64,000 bases of DNA from Jannaschia seohaensis (GTDB lineage Bacteria; Pseudomonadota; Alphaproteobacteria; Rhodobacterales; Rhodobacteraceae), in the NCBI RefSeq assembly GCF_900116765.1, contig NZ_UETC01000014.1, positions 1 to 64,000 on the forward strand, written 5' to 3'. Below the pieces are notes generated by a model. The model was given only the letters and a program-made list of their open reading frames with translations, had not been told where the DNA came from and did not search any database. The translations under genes were made by a program, and so were the position numbers. Positions 35,648-43,853 of this stretch are shown here, in pieces. Within the stretch, counting starts at the first letter, position 1. Each line of letters starts with the position of its first letter.

Positions 35648-36598
35648 TCAGGCGCTGCGGCGCAGGAGAGCCAGACCGCCAAGGGCCGCGAGCATCAGCC
35701 AGACCGCCGCAGGCAGCGGAACCGCGGCTACGAACTCACCGCCGGCCGCCTCGATGAAATTGCGCGCCTCTGTGTGACTGACGTCGGTCCACCAGGAGAT
35801 GTCGCCATAGGCGCTGGTCGACGTGGTGCCGCCCAGTAGAATACCTGCGACCGTCCACTCGCCGTTCCGCTTGACCAGGAGCGGACCGCCGCTGTCGCCT
35901 GGGGCGGTGGTGCCCTCGTAAAGGATCGCGTCGGGCGAACTGTTGAAGACCCCGCCGTCCAAGGTGTTCGAGGTGCCGTCAGGGCTATCGAAATCCGTGC
36001 TGATAATATTGGCGCCAGCGGCATAGAAGGTTCCCCCTTCGCCCCCAGGCGCGCCGATCCAATCGACCACGTTGTCCGCCGCCCAACGAGCCCCGTCAGT
36101 CGTGCCCTGATGGCCCACATCGCCCGTGCCGTTCGCACCGTAGCCGACCATCCGTGCCACCTCTCCGACCACGAGGTCGGCGGCGAGTTTGAAGGGGGTG
36201 TAGCCGACGATGGCCTGGGTCATGCGGACGATCGCGAGATCGGTGCCGTAGAAGTCAGAGGGAGGGCTGCTCATATAGCTGATTTCCGAGACGCTTCGCG
36301 ATGCCTGCGTCGCCCCGGCCCCGTTCGTGAAAAGAACCTCGAGTGCGCTCGGGCTGGCGGTGTCGAAGCAGTGTTTTGCCGTCAGCACGGTCGTGGTCGA
36401 GATCAGCGCGCCAGTGCAGAACGGGGAGAAGCCGTTCAAGCTGAAGGTCACGACATTGTCGAAGGGATCACCGAGCGCCTTCGAGGTCGCGATGCCATCG
36501 ACGCTGTTGATGACGATGGCCGGAGCCATCGATGTCGTCAAAACCAAAACGGCGGCGGCGGCGCGGACACGCCGGAACAGGTTTGCGATCGTCTTCAA
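35648..36598 (-). CDS. trypsin-like serine protease with VPLPA-CTERM tail
   Basis: A 316-residue exported S1-family protease. Signal peptide at residues 1-27; catalytic histidine in LTAKHCFD, aspartate in GTDLAIVRM and serine in APGDSGGPLLV. The C-terminus is VPLPAAVWLMLAALGGLALL then RRSA, a VPLPA-CTERM sorting signal that should place it at the envelope. The start is TTG at 36598: the frame opens only there and GGGAG/GGAG precede it. It is convergent with another CTERM protein, which could be its substrate; that is inference. Confidence 0.85.
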   Translation of the reverse strand: MKTIANLFRRVRAAAAVLVLTTSMAPAIVINSVDGIATSKALGDPFDNVVTFSLNGFSPFCTGALISTTTVLTAKHCFDTASPSALEVLFTNGAGATQASRSVSEISYMSSPPSDFYGTDLAIVRMTQAIVGYTPFKLAADLVVGEVARMVGYGANGTGDVGHQGTTDGARWAADNVVDWIGAPGGEGGTFYAAGANIISTDFDSPDGTSNTLDGGVFNSSPDAILYEGTTAPGDSGGPLLVKRNGEWTVAGILLGGTTSTSAYGDISWWTDVSHTEARNFIEAAGGEFVAAVPLPAAVWLMLAALGGLALLRRSA

Positions 36599-36808
36599 GG
36601 CTCCGGGGCTCCCTTGTTGCGGTCCCAGACGACAGGCGCGCGCACCGAACTCGTCATAGGAAAGAGGCTAGCGAGAGACTTGCCCTACCGGCAAGCGGTC
36701 TCTTGGCGATCCGGAGAGAGTTTTCCCGAGAGTGGCGCGAGGGCGCATGGGGAACGCAGCGCGAACACCGGCCTTCCCTCGCCCCCTGGCCCGGTCTATC
36801 TGTCCTCT

Positions 36809-39232
36809 ATGACCCAGTTCGACGACTCAGACGCCTTCGAGGCCGCCAGCCTCTCCGCGCGCGCGATGCAGGCGCGGCCCGCGCCCTATCTCGACGGTCT
36901 CAACCCCGCGCAGCTTCGAGCGGTTCAGACGCTCGACGGCCCCGTGCTGATGCTGGCGGGCGCGGGCACGGGCAAGACCCGCGCGCTGACCGCACGCATC
37001 GCCCATCTGATGGCGCAGGGCCGCGCCCGCCCGAACGAGATCCTGGCTGTGACCTTCACCAACAAGGCCGCGCGCGAGATGAAGGAGCGGCTGGGCCGGA
37101 TGATGGGTCAGGCCGCGGAGGGGATGCCTTGGCTCGGCACCTTCCACTCGGTCTGCGTCAAGCTGCTCCGCCGCCACGCGGAGCTGGTGGGCCGCACGAT
37201 CCATATCAACGGCGAGCCGCGCGAGCTGCATCTGCGGTCGAACTTCACCATCCTCGACACGGACGACCAGAACCGCCTGCTCAAGCAGCTGATCGAGGCG
37301 GCCGATATCGACCCCAAGCGCTGGCCGCCCCGGATGCTGGGCGGGATCATCGACCATTGGAAGAACCGCGCCTGGACGCCTGACAAGGTTCCGACGCATG
37401 AGGCCGGGGCCTTCGACGGCAAGGGCATCGCGCTCTACCGCCAATATCAGGACCGGCTGCTGACGCTGAACGCCTGCGATTTCGGCGACCTGCTGATGCA
37501 TGTCATAGACATCCTCCAGCGCCATGAGGACGTTCTGGCGCAGTATCGCCGCTGGTTCCGATATATTCTGGTCGACGAGTATCAGGACACCAATGTCGCG
37601 CAGTATCTGTGGCTGCGGCTGTTGGCGGGCGGGCACAAGAATATCTGCTGCGTGGGCGACGACGATCAGTCGATCTACGGCTGGCGCGGGGCGGAGGTCG
37701 GCAACATTCTCCGCTTCGAGCAGGATTTCGAGGGCGCCGAGGTCATCCGGCTGGAGCAGAATTACCGCTCCACGCCGCATATCCTGGCTGCTGCTGCGGG
37801 CGTGATCCAGGGCAACAAGGGGCGGCTGGGCAAGACGCTCTGGACCGAGCTGACCGAGGGCGAGAAGGTCCGCCTGATCGGCCATTGGGACGGCGAGGAG
37901 GAGGCGCGCTGGATCGGCGAGGAGGCCGAGGCGATGACCCGCGGGACGCGCGGCCTCGACCCGTTCAGCCTGGACGGCATGGCGATCCTGGTCCGGGCGG
38001 CCCATCAGATGCGGGCCTTCGAGGACCGGTTCCTGACCATCGGTCTGCCGTATCGCGTGATCGGCGGCCCCCGCTTTTACGAGCGGCTCGAGATCCGGGA
38101 CGCGATGGCCTATTTCCGCCTCGTCGTCAGCCCCGACGACGACCTCGCCTTCGAGCGGATCGTCAACACGCCCAAGCGCGGCCTGGGCGACAAGGCGCAG
38201 CAGACGATCCAGGTCATGGCCCGGTCGAACGGTGTGTCGCTGTTGGAGGGCGCGCGGCTCTGCGTCCGCTCCAAGACGATCGGTGGCAAGGGCGGCCGCG
38301 CGCTGGGGGAGCTTTGCGACGGGCTCGCGCGCTGGCGGGCCGAGATGCTGGATGGGCGCGACCACATCCATCTGGCCGAAGAGATCCTGGACGAGTCGGG
38401 CTATACGGGCTTCTGGCAGAACGAGAAGACGCCCGAGGCCCCCGGCCGGTTGGAGAACCTCAAGGAACTCGTGAAGGCGCTTGAAGCCTTCGAGAACCTC
38501 CAGGGCTTCCTGGAGCATGTCAGCCTCATCATGGACAACGACTCCTCCGGCGAGGAGGAGCCGAAGATCACGCTTATGACCCTCCACGCCGCCAAGGGGC
38601 TGGAGTTTCCGGTCGTGTTCCTGCCCGGCTGGGAGGACGGGCTGTTCCCGTCGCAGCGCTCGATGGACGAGAGCGGCGTCAAGGGCCTGGAGGAGGAACG
38701 TCGGCTGGCCTATGTCGGCATCACCCGCGCGGAAGCGGTCTGTACCATCAGCTTCGCCGCCAATCGCCGCGTCTATGGGCAGTGGCAGTCGGCCCAGCCT
38801 TCCCGCTTCATCGACGAGTTGCCCGCCGAGCATGTCGAGGTGCTGACGCCTCCCGGTCTCTATGGCGGCGGCTTCGGCGCGACCGGCATGGCGGCAGCGC
38901 AGCAGATGGCAATGGGCGGCGGCATGGCCTCCGACCTGACGGACCGCGCGGCCAAGGCCGATGTCTACAATTCGCCGGGCTGGCGGCGGCTGCAATCCAA
39001 CGCGACCCGCACCCTGCGGCAACCCGCCGAGGCGAAGAACCTCGTGATCGATGCGACGGCGGTCAGCGCCTTCGGCCCGGGCGACCGCGTCTTCCATCAG
39101 AAGTTCGGCTATGGCGAGGTGATGGGGGTCGAGGGCGACAAGCTGGAGGTCGAGTTCGACCATGCCGGCACCAAGAAGATCGTGGGGCGCTTTCTGCTCC
39201 CGGCGGATCAGGCGGGCGACACGCCCTTTTAG
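36809..39232 (+). CDS. uvrD: UvrD/PcrA-type ATP-dependent DNA helicase
   Basis: A superfamily 1A 3'-5' helicase for nucleotide-excision and mismatch repair and for clearing stalled forks. The 807-residue protein has Walker A GAGTGKT at 51-57, motif II VDEYQDTN, motif III GDDDQSIYGWRGA, motif V TLHAAKGLEFPVVFLPG and the C-terminal Tudor-like region FHQKFGYGEVMGVEGDKLEV found in PcrA/UvrD. The ATG at 36809 is the first with coding-like sequence. A hairpin (36674-36703) lies upstream. Just past its stop begins the CcsR-like array on the other strand. Confidence 0.93.
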   Translation: MTQFDDSDAFEAASLSARAMQARPAPYLDGLNPAQLRAVQTLDGPVLMLAGAGTGKTRALTARIAHLMAQGRARPNEILAVTFTNKAAREMKERLGRMMGQAAEGMPWLGTFHSVCVKLLRRHAELVGRTIHINGEPRELHLRSNFTILDTDDQNRLLKQLIEAADIDPKRWPPRMLGGIIDHWKNRAWTPDKVPTHEAGAFDGKGIALYRQYQDRLLTLNACDFGDLLMHVIDILQRHEDVLAQYRRWFRYILVDEYQDTNVAQYLWLRLLAGGHKNICCVGDDDQSIYGWRGAEVGNILRFEQDFEGAEVIRLEQNYRSTPHILAAAAGVIQGNKGRLGKTLWTELTEGEKVRLIGHWDGEEEARWIGEEAEAMTRGTRGLDPFSLDGMAILVRAAHQMRAFEDRFLTIGLPYRVIGGPRFYERLEIRDAMAYFRLVVSPDDDLAFERIVNTPKRGLGDKAQQTIQVMARSNGVSLLEGARLCVRSKTIGGKGGRALGELCDGLARWRAEMLDGRDHIHLAEEILDESGYTGFWQNEKTPEAPGRLENLKELVKALEAFENLQGFLEHVSLIMDNDSSGEEEPKITLMTLHAAKGLEFPVVFLPGWEDGLFPSQRSMDESGVKGLEEERRLAYVGITRAEAVCTISFAANRRVYGQWQSAQPSRFIDELPAEHVEVLTPPGLYGGGFGATGMAAAQQMAMGGGMASDLTDRAAKADVYNSPGWRRLQSNATRTLRQPAEAKNLVIDATAVSAFGPGDRVFHQKFGYGEVMGVEGDKLEVEFDHAGTKKIVGRFLLPADQAGDTPF

Positions 39233-39250
39233 TCTTAGCCCCCCAAAGAA

Positions 39251-39941
39251 GCGGCGGCGCCCGAGGGGATGAGGGGGGGCGCCGCCGCGCTTGGGACGTC
39301 GCGCCGATGGGCGACTGTCGGCCACATGTCGCTCCGGTCGATGGCGATGAGGGACACCACGCGCCGGAGACTGGAGGGGAAACGGCGCGGTCCCGTTTCG
39401 GTTCCCGGCGTCATCGTGAAAGAAGAGAGACAGGTTCCGGCGATGCCCTCAGGGAGGAGGAGGAGGGCATCGCCGGCCCGTGGTGTTCGGCAGCCCCGGG
39501 GAGGCGGGGCGCCGAGGGCCGGTCCGATGGAGGAGGGGACCGGCCGGTCACGGCGACGCCCCAAGGGAGGAGGAGGCGGCCGCGATCCGAGTATCTCGTG
39601 CTTTGGGCCCGGCAGGTCCCTCCGAGGAGGGCCGCCGGGCCGGCTGCACAGCGCCTTTGAGGGCGCCGGGGCCTCTCCCACGGCAGGACGGGACAGGCCG
39701 GGAGCGGTCGGGCAAAGGAACGTCATGCCACGGACCGCGCCAAAAATCTTGGCGGGTTCCGGCGACGCCCCCAGGGAGGAGGAAAAGGAGCGCCGCCGGC
39801 CCGTCTGGTCGGCCTCTCCGGGAGGGGAGAGACCGGGGCCGATCCAATGGGAGGAGGGATCGACCCGGTGCGTCGCGACCCAAATGGGAGGAGGGGGCCG
39901 CTTCGCGTCCCGGTCTCGCGTCTAGGGAGGAGACGACGCGA
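39251..39941 (-). ncRNA. CcsR-type small RNA array (about eleven stem-loops, CUCC-rich loops)
   Basis: Read on the minus strand, downstream of a DUF1127 gene, a chain of hairpins carries CCUCCUCCC-like loops. Arms (plus coordinates): 39916-39922/39935-39941; 39875-39881/39895-39901; 39840-39845/39857-39862; 39811-39819/39826-39834; 39759-39768/39790-39799; 39606-39613/39634-39641; 39551-39560/39575-39582; 39517-39525/39537-39545; 39493-39497/39506-39510; 39437-39450/39463-39476; 39251-39262/39277-39288. Several mismatches are G-U pairs in the minus-strand RNA. The third-last stem is CGGC-bulged; the stem at 39437 is 14 bp perfect. In R. sphaeroides such CcsR RNAs are stress-induced and processed from the 3' UTR of a DUF1127 gene. 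The last hairpin lacks the motif and is followed by CTTCTTT, a likely terminator. Confidence 0.82.
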
Positions 39942-39955
39942 TACCGGGTATCTTG

Positions 39956-40180
39956 TCAGCCGCGCTTGCCGTATGCGGCGTCCATGGCGATCGATTTGAT
40001 CATCGAACGGTTCAAGCCGAGATCGGCGAGATCGCGGTTCGACAATTTGGACAGCTCGGCATGGGTCCGGCGATACAGGCGCCAGCGGCCCCAAGCCTCG
40101 CGCAGCGCGCTCAGGCGGGCGCCGAAGTCGTGGCGCAGGGCGTCGGTGCGGATCGAAGAGCCGAATGCAGTATTGGCCAT
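39956..40180 (-). CDS. DUF1127 small protein (CcaF1/RSP_6037-like)
   Basis: A 74-residue basic protein ending in the DUF1127 motif (YRRTHAELSKLSNRDLADLG followed by LNRSMIKS). Such proteins act in RNA or stress regulation in alphaproteobacteria. The R. sphaeroides homologue encoded ahead of the CcsR RNAs is an RNA-binding factor influencing sRNA maturation. The ATG at 40180 follows AAAGGAAAA. The first stem-loop of the array starts 15 bases beyond its stop, so the small RNAs should form its 3' UTR. Family certain; equivalence to CcaF1 inferred from synteny. Confidence 0.85.
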   Translation of the reverse strand: MANTAFGSSIRTDALRHDFGARLSALREAWGRWRLYRRTHAELSKLSNRDLADLGLNRSMIKSIAMDAAYGKRG

Positions 40181-40268
40181 GATATTTTCCTTTCGCGTCT
40201 GGGGGCGTCCGGCCCCCCGGTTCGCAGCCTGGCCGGATTGCCGGGGCCGCCGTGTTTCGTTGATCCCA

Positions 40269-40297
40269 AATTGGTGCCGATGCTGCGGTTGCACAAC
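40269..40297 (-). promoter_or_regulatory. possible RpoH-type promoter of the DUF1127-array transcript
   Basis: On the minus strand GTTGTGC (40297-40291) is followed, after about 16 bases, by CCAATT (40274-40269), loosely like alphaproteobacterial heat-shock sigma promoters (TTG... and CCAT-T). This would give a leader near 80 nt. The match is weak and rests mostly on the known RpoHI/RpoHII control of the R. sphaeroides locus. Confidence 0.3.
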
Positions 40298-40377
40298 TGT
40301 CCCGATGGTCAATGCTGCCATGCAGCATGTGCATGGCCCGGCAGGGAACTTTACGTTGAGGCAAGACGTCTAGACGC

Positions 40378-41577
40378 ATGTCCGCTTTTTCTCATCCCGG
40401 CTTCCGGGCCTATTTCCTCGCCGCCGTCCCTCTCGTCCAAGCGCTCTGGGCGCAGCGCGTCACGCTGGGCTGGCTCGCCTGGGAGGCATCGGGATCGGCC
40501 GCCTTCGTCGGGCTGGTCGCCGCGCTGACGCTGGCGCCGATGCTGATCTCGGGGCCGGTCTTCGGAGTGCTGGTCGATCGGACCGACATCCGTCGGGCGA
40601 TCCGCACGACCTCGGGGGCGATGGCGATGCTCATGGTGGTGGCGGCGCTCCTGGCGGGCGGTCCGGGTCTGAGCCAGGCGATGCTCGTGACCTTGGCGCT
40701 GGCGATCGGGGTGGTGTCTTCGGCCCATCACCCGGTGCGTATGTCGCTGGCCCCCCGGCTGGTTCCGGTAGGCGAGGTGCAGAGCGTCGTGGCGCTGACG
40801 GCGCTCAACTTCAATCTCGCGCGGCTGGTGGCGCCGGCCCTGGCGGGGCTGGCCCTGGCCAGTGTGGGTCCGGTGGCGACGCTCTGGGCTGCGGCCGCGC
40901 TTTATGTCCCGATGCTGGTGGCGGTGCGGTGGATGGCTCCGCGGCCGCTGCCCGTCACCGGCACGCGGGGGTCGATCCGCGAGGGCTTGCGGGACGCGGC
41001 GCGCTTCATCTGGGTCACGCCCGTCGCGCGGCAGGCGATCGTGCTGACGGCGGTCATGGCGGTGCTGGTGCGCGGCTATCTCGAATTGCTGCCGGTCATG
41101 GCCGAGGGCATCCACGGCCGCGGGGCCGAGGGCCTAGGGCTCCTGACCGCCTCGGCCGGGGCGGGGGCGCTGCTGGCCGCGCTGGCCAAGACGGCCGGCC
41201 ACGGGCAGGTGCGCGACGGCGTGCCTGGCCTGATGCGGGTGATCCTGGTGATCGGCGTGCTGGGCCTGGCCCCTCTGGGCCTCGTCGAGGCGTGGTGGGC
41301 CGCGATGGTCTGGACCGCGCTCGCGGGGTTCTCTTCGACCTTCTGCGGCGTGACGCTCCAGGCGATGGTGCAGATGGAACTGCCCGACGATCTGCGCGGG
41401 CGCGTGATGTCGCTTTGGGTCGTCGTCGGGATCGGGGCGGTCGCGCTCGGCTCCGGCGGGCTGGGCTGGTTGGCGGGACTGTTCGGGCTACCGGCGGTCC
41501 TGGTCGGGGCGGGGCTGGCCGGAGGGGCGGTCACTGCGGCGATGGTCTTGCCTTCCCGGAGCGGGCGGCCCACGTAG
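40378..41577 (+). CDS. MFS transporter
   Basis: A 399-residue major facilitator with about twelve hydrophobic segments. The inter-helix loop FGVLVDRTDIRRAIRTTS (residues about 62-79) is the MFS motif A region. It resembles the enterobactin-exporter/EntS-like subfamily of drug or siderophore exporters, but the substrate cannot be assigned. Divergent from the DUF1127 gene; the start at 40378 has only a weak Shine-Dalgarno. Confidence 0.85.
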   Translation: MSAFSHPGFRAYFLAAVPLVQALWAQRVTLGWLAWEASGSAAFVGLVAALTLAPMLISGPVFGVLVDRTDIRRAIRTTSGAMAMLMVVAALLAGGPGLSQAMLVTLALAIGVVSSAHHPVRMSLAPRLVPVGEVQSVVALTALNFNLARLVAPALAGLALASVGPVATLWAAAALYVPMLVAVRWMAPRPLPVTGTRGSIREGLRDAARFIWVTPVARQAIVLTAVMAVLVRGYLELLPVMAEGIHGRGAEGLGLLTASAGAGALLAALAKTAGHGQVRDGVPGLMRVILVIGVLGLAPLGLVEAWWAAMVWTALAGFSSTFCGVTLQAMVQMELPDDLRGRVMSLWVVVGIGAVALGSGGLGWLAGLFGLPAVLVGAGLAGGAVTAAMVLPSRSGRPT

Positions 41578-41604
41578 CCCCCGCAGACAAACGGGGGGAC
41601 ACTC

Positions 41605-42684
41605 ATGGCAACGCGCGACGACATTATGGCGGCCCTTTCGCGCATTTCGCTGCCGGTGGGCGGGGATCTGGTCTCGAAGGACATGGTGCGCGCCGTGACT
41701 GTTTCGGGCGATTCGGTCAGCTTCGTGATCGAGGCGCCCGCGCCGGAGATCGCGCGCCAGATGGAGCCGATCCGCAAGGCCGCCGAGGCCGCCGTCGCCC
41801 GCCTGCCCGGCGTGGGCCGTGTGCAGGTCGTGCTGTCGGCGCCGACCGAGACCAAGCAGCCGCCCTCGCTCAAGATCGGCGGCCACCCCAAGCCGCAGGA
41901 GGGCCCGGCCCGCGTCGCCGGGGTCAAGCGGGTGATCGCAGTGGCCTCGGGCAAGGGCGGCGTGGGCAAGTCTACCGTTTCCGCTAACCTCGCCGTGGCG
42001 CTGGCGCGGCAGGGCCGCAAAGTCGGGCTGCTCGATGCCGACATTTACGGGCCGAGCCAGCCGCGCATGATGGGCGCCAATAAGCGGCCCGCCTCGCCCG
42101 ACGGCAAGACGATCCACCCGCTGATCGCCCATGACGTCACGCTGATGTCCATCGGTCTGATGCTGGACCCCGACAAGGCGGTGGTTTGGCGGGGGCCGAT
42201 GCTGATGGGGGCGCTCCAGCAGATGTTGGGCCAGGTGGCCTGGACGCATCACACCGGGGGCGCCCCGCTGGACGTGCTGATCGTCGATCTGCCGCCCGGC
42301 ACGGGCGATGTGCAGCTGACGCTCTGCACCAAGGCGGTGGTGGACGGGGCCATCGTCGTGTCGACGCCGCAGGACGTGGCGCTGCTCGATGCGCGCAAGG
42401 CGCTCGACATGTTCGCGACGCTGAAGACGCCCATCGTCGGACTGATCGAGAACATGAGCCTCTTCCACTGCCCGAACTGTGGACACGAAGCCCATGTCTT
42501 CGGTCATGGGGGCGTCAAGGCCGAGGCGGAGCGGTTGGGCCTGCCGTTCCTGGGCGCGCTGCCCATCGATCTCGACACCCGGCTCGCGGGAGACGCGGGC
42601 CGCCCGGTGGCTGCGGGCGAGGGCGTTGTTGCCGACGCCTTTGCCGATCTGGCCCGAGACCTGGTCGCGCGCGACCTCGCTTGA
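41605..42684 (+). CDS. mrp: Mrp/NBP35-family iron-sulfur carrier ATPase
   Basis: Mrp (ApbC) binds and transfers Fe-S clusters using ATP. The 359-residue protein has an N-terminal MIP18/DUF59 domain (1-90), a deviant Walker A GKGGVGKST at 116-124, the Mrp signature DIYGPSQPRMMG, and a CPNC pair at C289/C292 for the bridging cluster. It starts at ATG 41605 after GGGGGGACAC, 28 bases beyond the MFS stop. A long hairpin follows the stop. Confidence 0.93.
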   Translation: MATRDDIMAALSRISLPVGGDLVSKDMVRAVTVSGDSVSFVIEAPAPEIARQMEPIRKAAEAAVARLPGVGRVQVVLSAPTETKQPPSLKIGGHPKPQEGPARVAGVKRVIAVASGKGGVGKSTVSANLAVALARQGRKVGLLDADIYGPSQPRMMGANKRPASPDGKTIHPLIAHDVTLMSIGLMLDPDKAVVWRGPMLMGALQQMLGQVAWTHHTGGAPLDVLIVDLPPGTGDVQLTLCTKAVVDGAIVVSTPQDVALLDARKALDMFATLKTPIVGLIENMSLFHCPNCGHEAHVFGHGGVKAEAERLGLPFLGALPIDLDTRLAGDAGRPVAAGEGVVADAFADLARDLVARDLA

Positions 42685-42693
42685 GCCTTCACG

Positions 42694-42738
42694 GCGCCTG
42701 CGCGGGGCGAATCACGATCCTGTGATTCGCTCAGGCGC
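42694..42738 (+). terminator. hairpin after mrp
   Basis: GCGAATCAC (42707-42715) and GTGATTCGC (42722-42730) pair perfectly around GATCCT, extended by an outer GCGCCTG/CAGGCGC pair (42694-42700, 42732-42738). It begins 10 bases after the mrp stop. No T-run, but a strong candidate 3' end. Confidence 0.6.
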
Positions 42739-42966
42739 GCGGATTCCCAACAAGTATCAGAAAATTATCCTCTTTTCAGGGAGGAGGTCGCAGGCTGCCG
42801 CGCTGTTGCGCGGTTGGCCCAATTTTCGTGCGGTGTCCGACTGCGGCCTTCGGTGTGATCCTTGCGCCACGCGGCGCGTCACGATGGAAGGATATTGGGC
42901 ATTCTTGGGCATCTATAAGTTCTTAATTTCTCTTAATAGAGCACTACATCTTGTGTCTTCTGGGGG

Positions 42967-42998
42967 ATATCCACCGGTTTTCCACATTCTGTGGATAA
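42967..42998. promoter_or_regulatory. cluster of three DnaA boxes upstream of the dcw operon
   Basis: Three matches to TTATCCACA lie within 32 bases: ATATCCACC at 42967-42975 (7 of 9), TTTTCCACA at 42978-42986 (8 of 9) and a perfect TTATCCACA on the minus strand at 42990-42998. The last two form the inverted repeat TCCACA-TTC-TGTGGA. An AT-rich stretch (about 42911-42960) precedes them. This could be a DnaA-controlled promoter for mraZ or part of an origin-like element. Confidence 0.65.
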
Positions 42999-42999
42999 G

Positions 43000-43266
43000 A
43001 TTTTGCCGGTCCATCCCATTTTTAGGGTATTCAGCCCAATCTGCTTCTGGCAGGAAAGGTGCACGGAAGATGAGGGATCACAGGGGCGCCAAACGACCCC
43101 GATCCGGCAACCAAAAATGGGCAGGACATACAGGCACTCTCACATCTCCAGACGATGAAGACCCTTCTCGCGGACGCGCACATTCATCCCCCCCAGGTGA
43201 CGCGTGAGGAGGCAGCCCAACGATAGGGGCAGGGCGGCGGTCCGGGTTGGCAGACCCCGGATCGCC
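43000..43266 (+). ncRNA. mraZ 5' leader, possible UpsM-type small RNA
   Basis: Between the DnaA boxes and mraZ lies a leader of about 330 bases. In R. sphaeroides the mraZ leader yields the conserved small RNA UpsM by early termination. Here an 11-bp stem with one G-U pair (43236-43246 with 43256-43266, loop TTGGCAGAC) followed by GTTCCCGTTT could be its 3' end. A 45-codon open frame (ATG 43070 to TGA 43207) lies inside and might be a leader peptide. The 5' end is a guess; the identity rests on position. The stretch 42739-42900 between the mrp hairpin and the AT-rich region shows nothing else. Confidence 0.35.
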
Positions 43267-43297
43267 GTTCCCGTTTCCAGGGCACCACATTTCGCGC

Positions 43298-43319
43298 GGG
43301 GTACGCGGGGCGAAAGGAA
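43298..43319 (+). promoter_or_regulatory. candidate MraZ-binding repeats
   Basis: GGGG-TACGC-GGGG-CGAAA-GGAA shows G-rich blocks with the 9-base period of the MraZ box (TGGG-N5 repeats in E. coli). It ends 9 bases before the mraZ GTG and includes its AAGGAAG Shine-Dalgarno, so MraZ binding could repress the operon. Sequence similarity is partial. Confidence 0.45.
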
Positions 43320-43328
43320 GACGGCACG

Positions 43329-43853
43329 GTGGACGACCTCTTCAGAGGCAAGCACCACGTCAAAGTCGACGGGAAGGGGCGGGTCTCCGTCCCGCCTGGA
43401 TTCCGTCGCGCCCTTGAGGCCGCTGATCCGAATTGCGGCCCCGAGCGCAACGCCACGGTCTATATCGCCCATTGGGACGGCGAGCCGTTCCTGACCTGCA
43501 TGACCGTCCGCGGCATGCAGGAGATGACCGAACAGGTCCGCGCCATGCATCCCGGCGACCCCGATCGCGAGGCGCTGGAAGAGTTCCTATATGAGAACGT
43601 GGAAGAGCTCCGACTGGACGACACGCACCGCATCACCATGCCCAAACATTTGCGCGACGCCGCCGGCCTGGAAGGCGAGATGATCTTCGGCGGGCGCGGC
43701 GACCGCTTCCGCATCTACTCGCCCGACGTGCCCAAGCCCGCTGTCAGCCGCCTGGCGCAGCAGATGTCGACGCGCCCCGCTGGCACGTCGCCTTTCGCCT
43801 TGCTGCCCGACCGGCCGCGGCCGCCGGCGCCGGGGCCGCGGCCGGGCGAGTGA
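43329..43853 (+). CDS. mraZ: transcriptional regulator MraZ
   Basis: MraZ is the first-gene repressor of the dcw cluster. The 174-residue protein has two SpoVT/AbrB-like halves: [21 protein letters not shown] near the start and [20 protein letters not shown] near 96, then a proline-rich tail. The GTG start (43329) has AAGGAAG upstream and matches the usual start of this family in the clade. Its stop overlaps the rsmH ATG by one base. Confidence 0.93.
   Translation: MDDLFRGKHHVKVDGKGRVSVPPGFRRALEAADPNCGPERNATVYIAHWDGEPFLTCMTVRGMQEMTEQVRAMHPGDPDREALEEFLYENVEELRLDDTHRITMPKHLRDAAGLEGEMIFGGRGDRFRIYSPDVPKPAVSRLAQQMSTRPAGTSPFALLPDRPRPPAPGPRPGE

Noticed and set aside
39269-39925. Plus-strand open frames across the CcsR-like array
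   Set aside because: Gly/Arg-rich translation of GGGAGGAGG repeats; the stem-loop arrangement on the minus strand is the better explanation.
39251-39941. CRISPR array
   Set aside because: Repeated elements are short loop motifs in unique stems with irregular spacing; no constant repeats and no cas genes.
42901-43010. Chromosomal replication origin
   Set aside because: Three DnaA boxes and an AT-rich tract are suggestive, but no origin-neighbour genes are present and skew could not be computed; reported only as a regulatory cluster.
43070-43207. 45-codon leader frame as a confident gene
   Set aside because: The Shine-Dalgarno is weak, composition is basic and low-complexity, and it lies in a likely regulatory RNA; kept only as a possibility.
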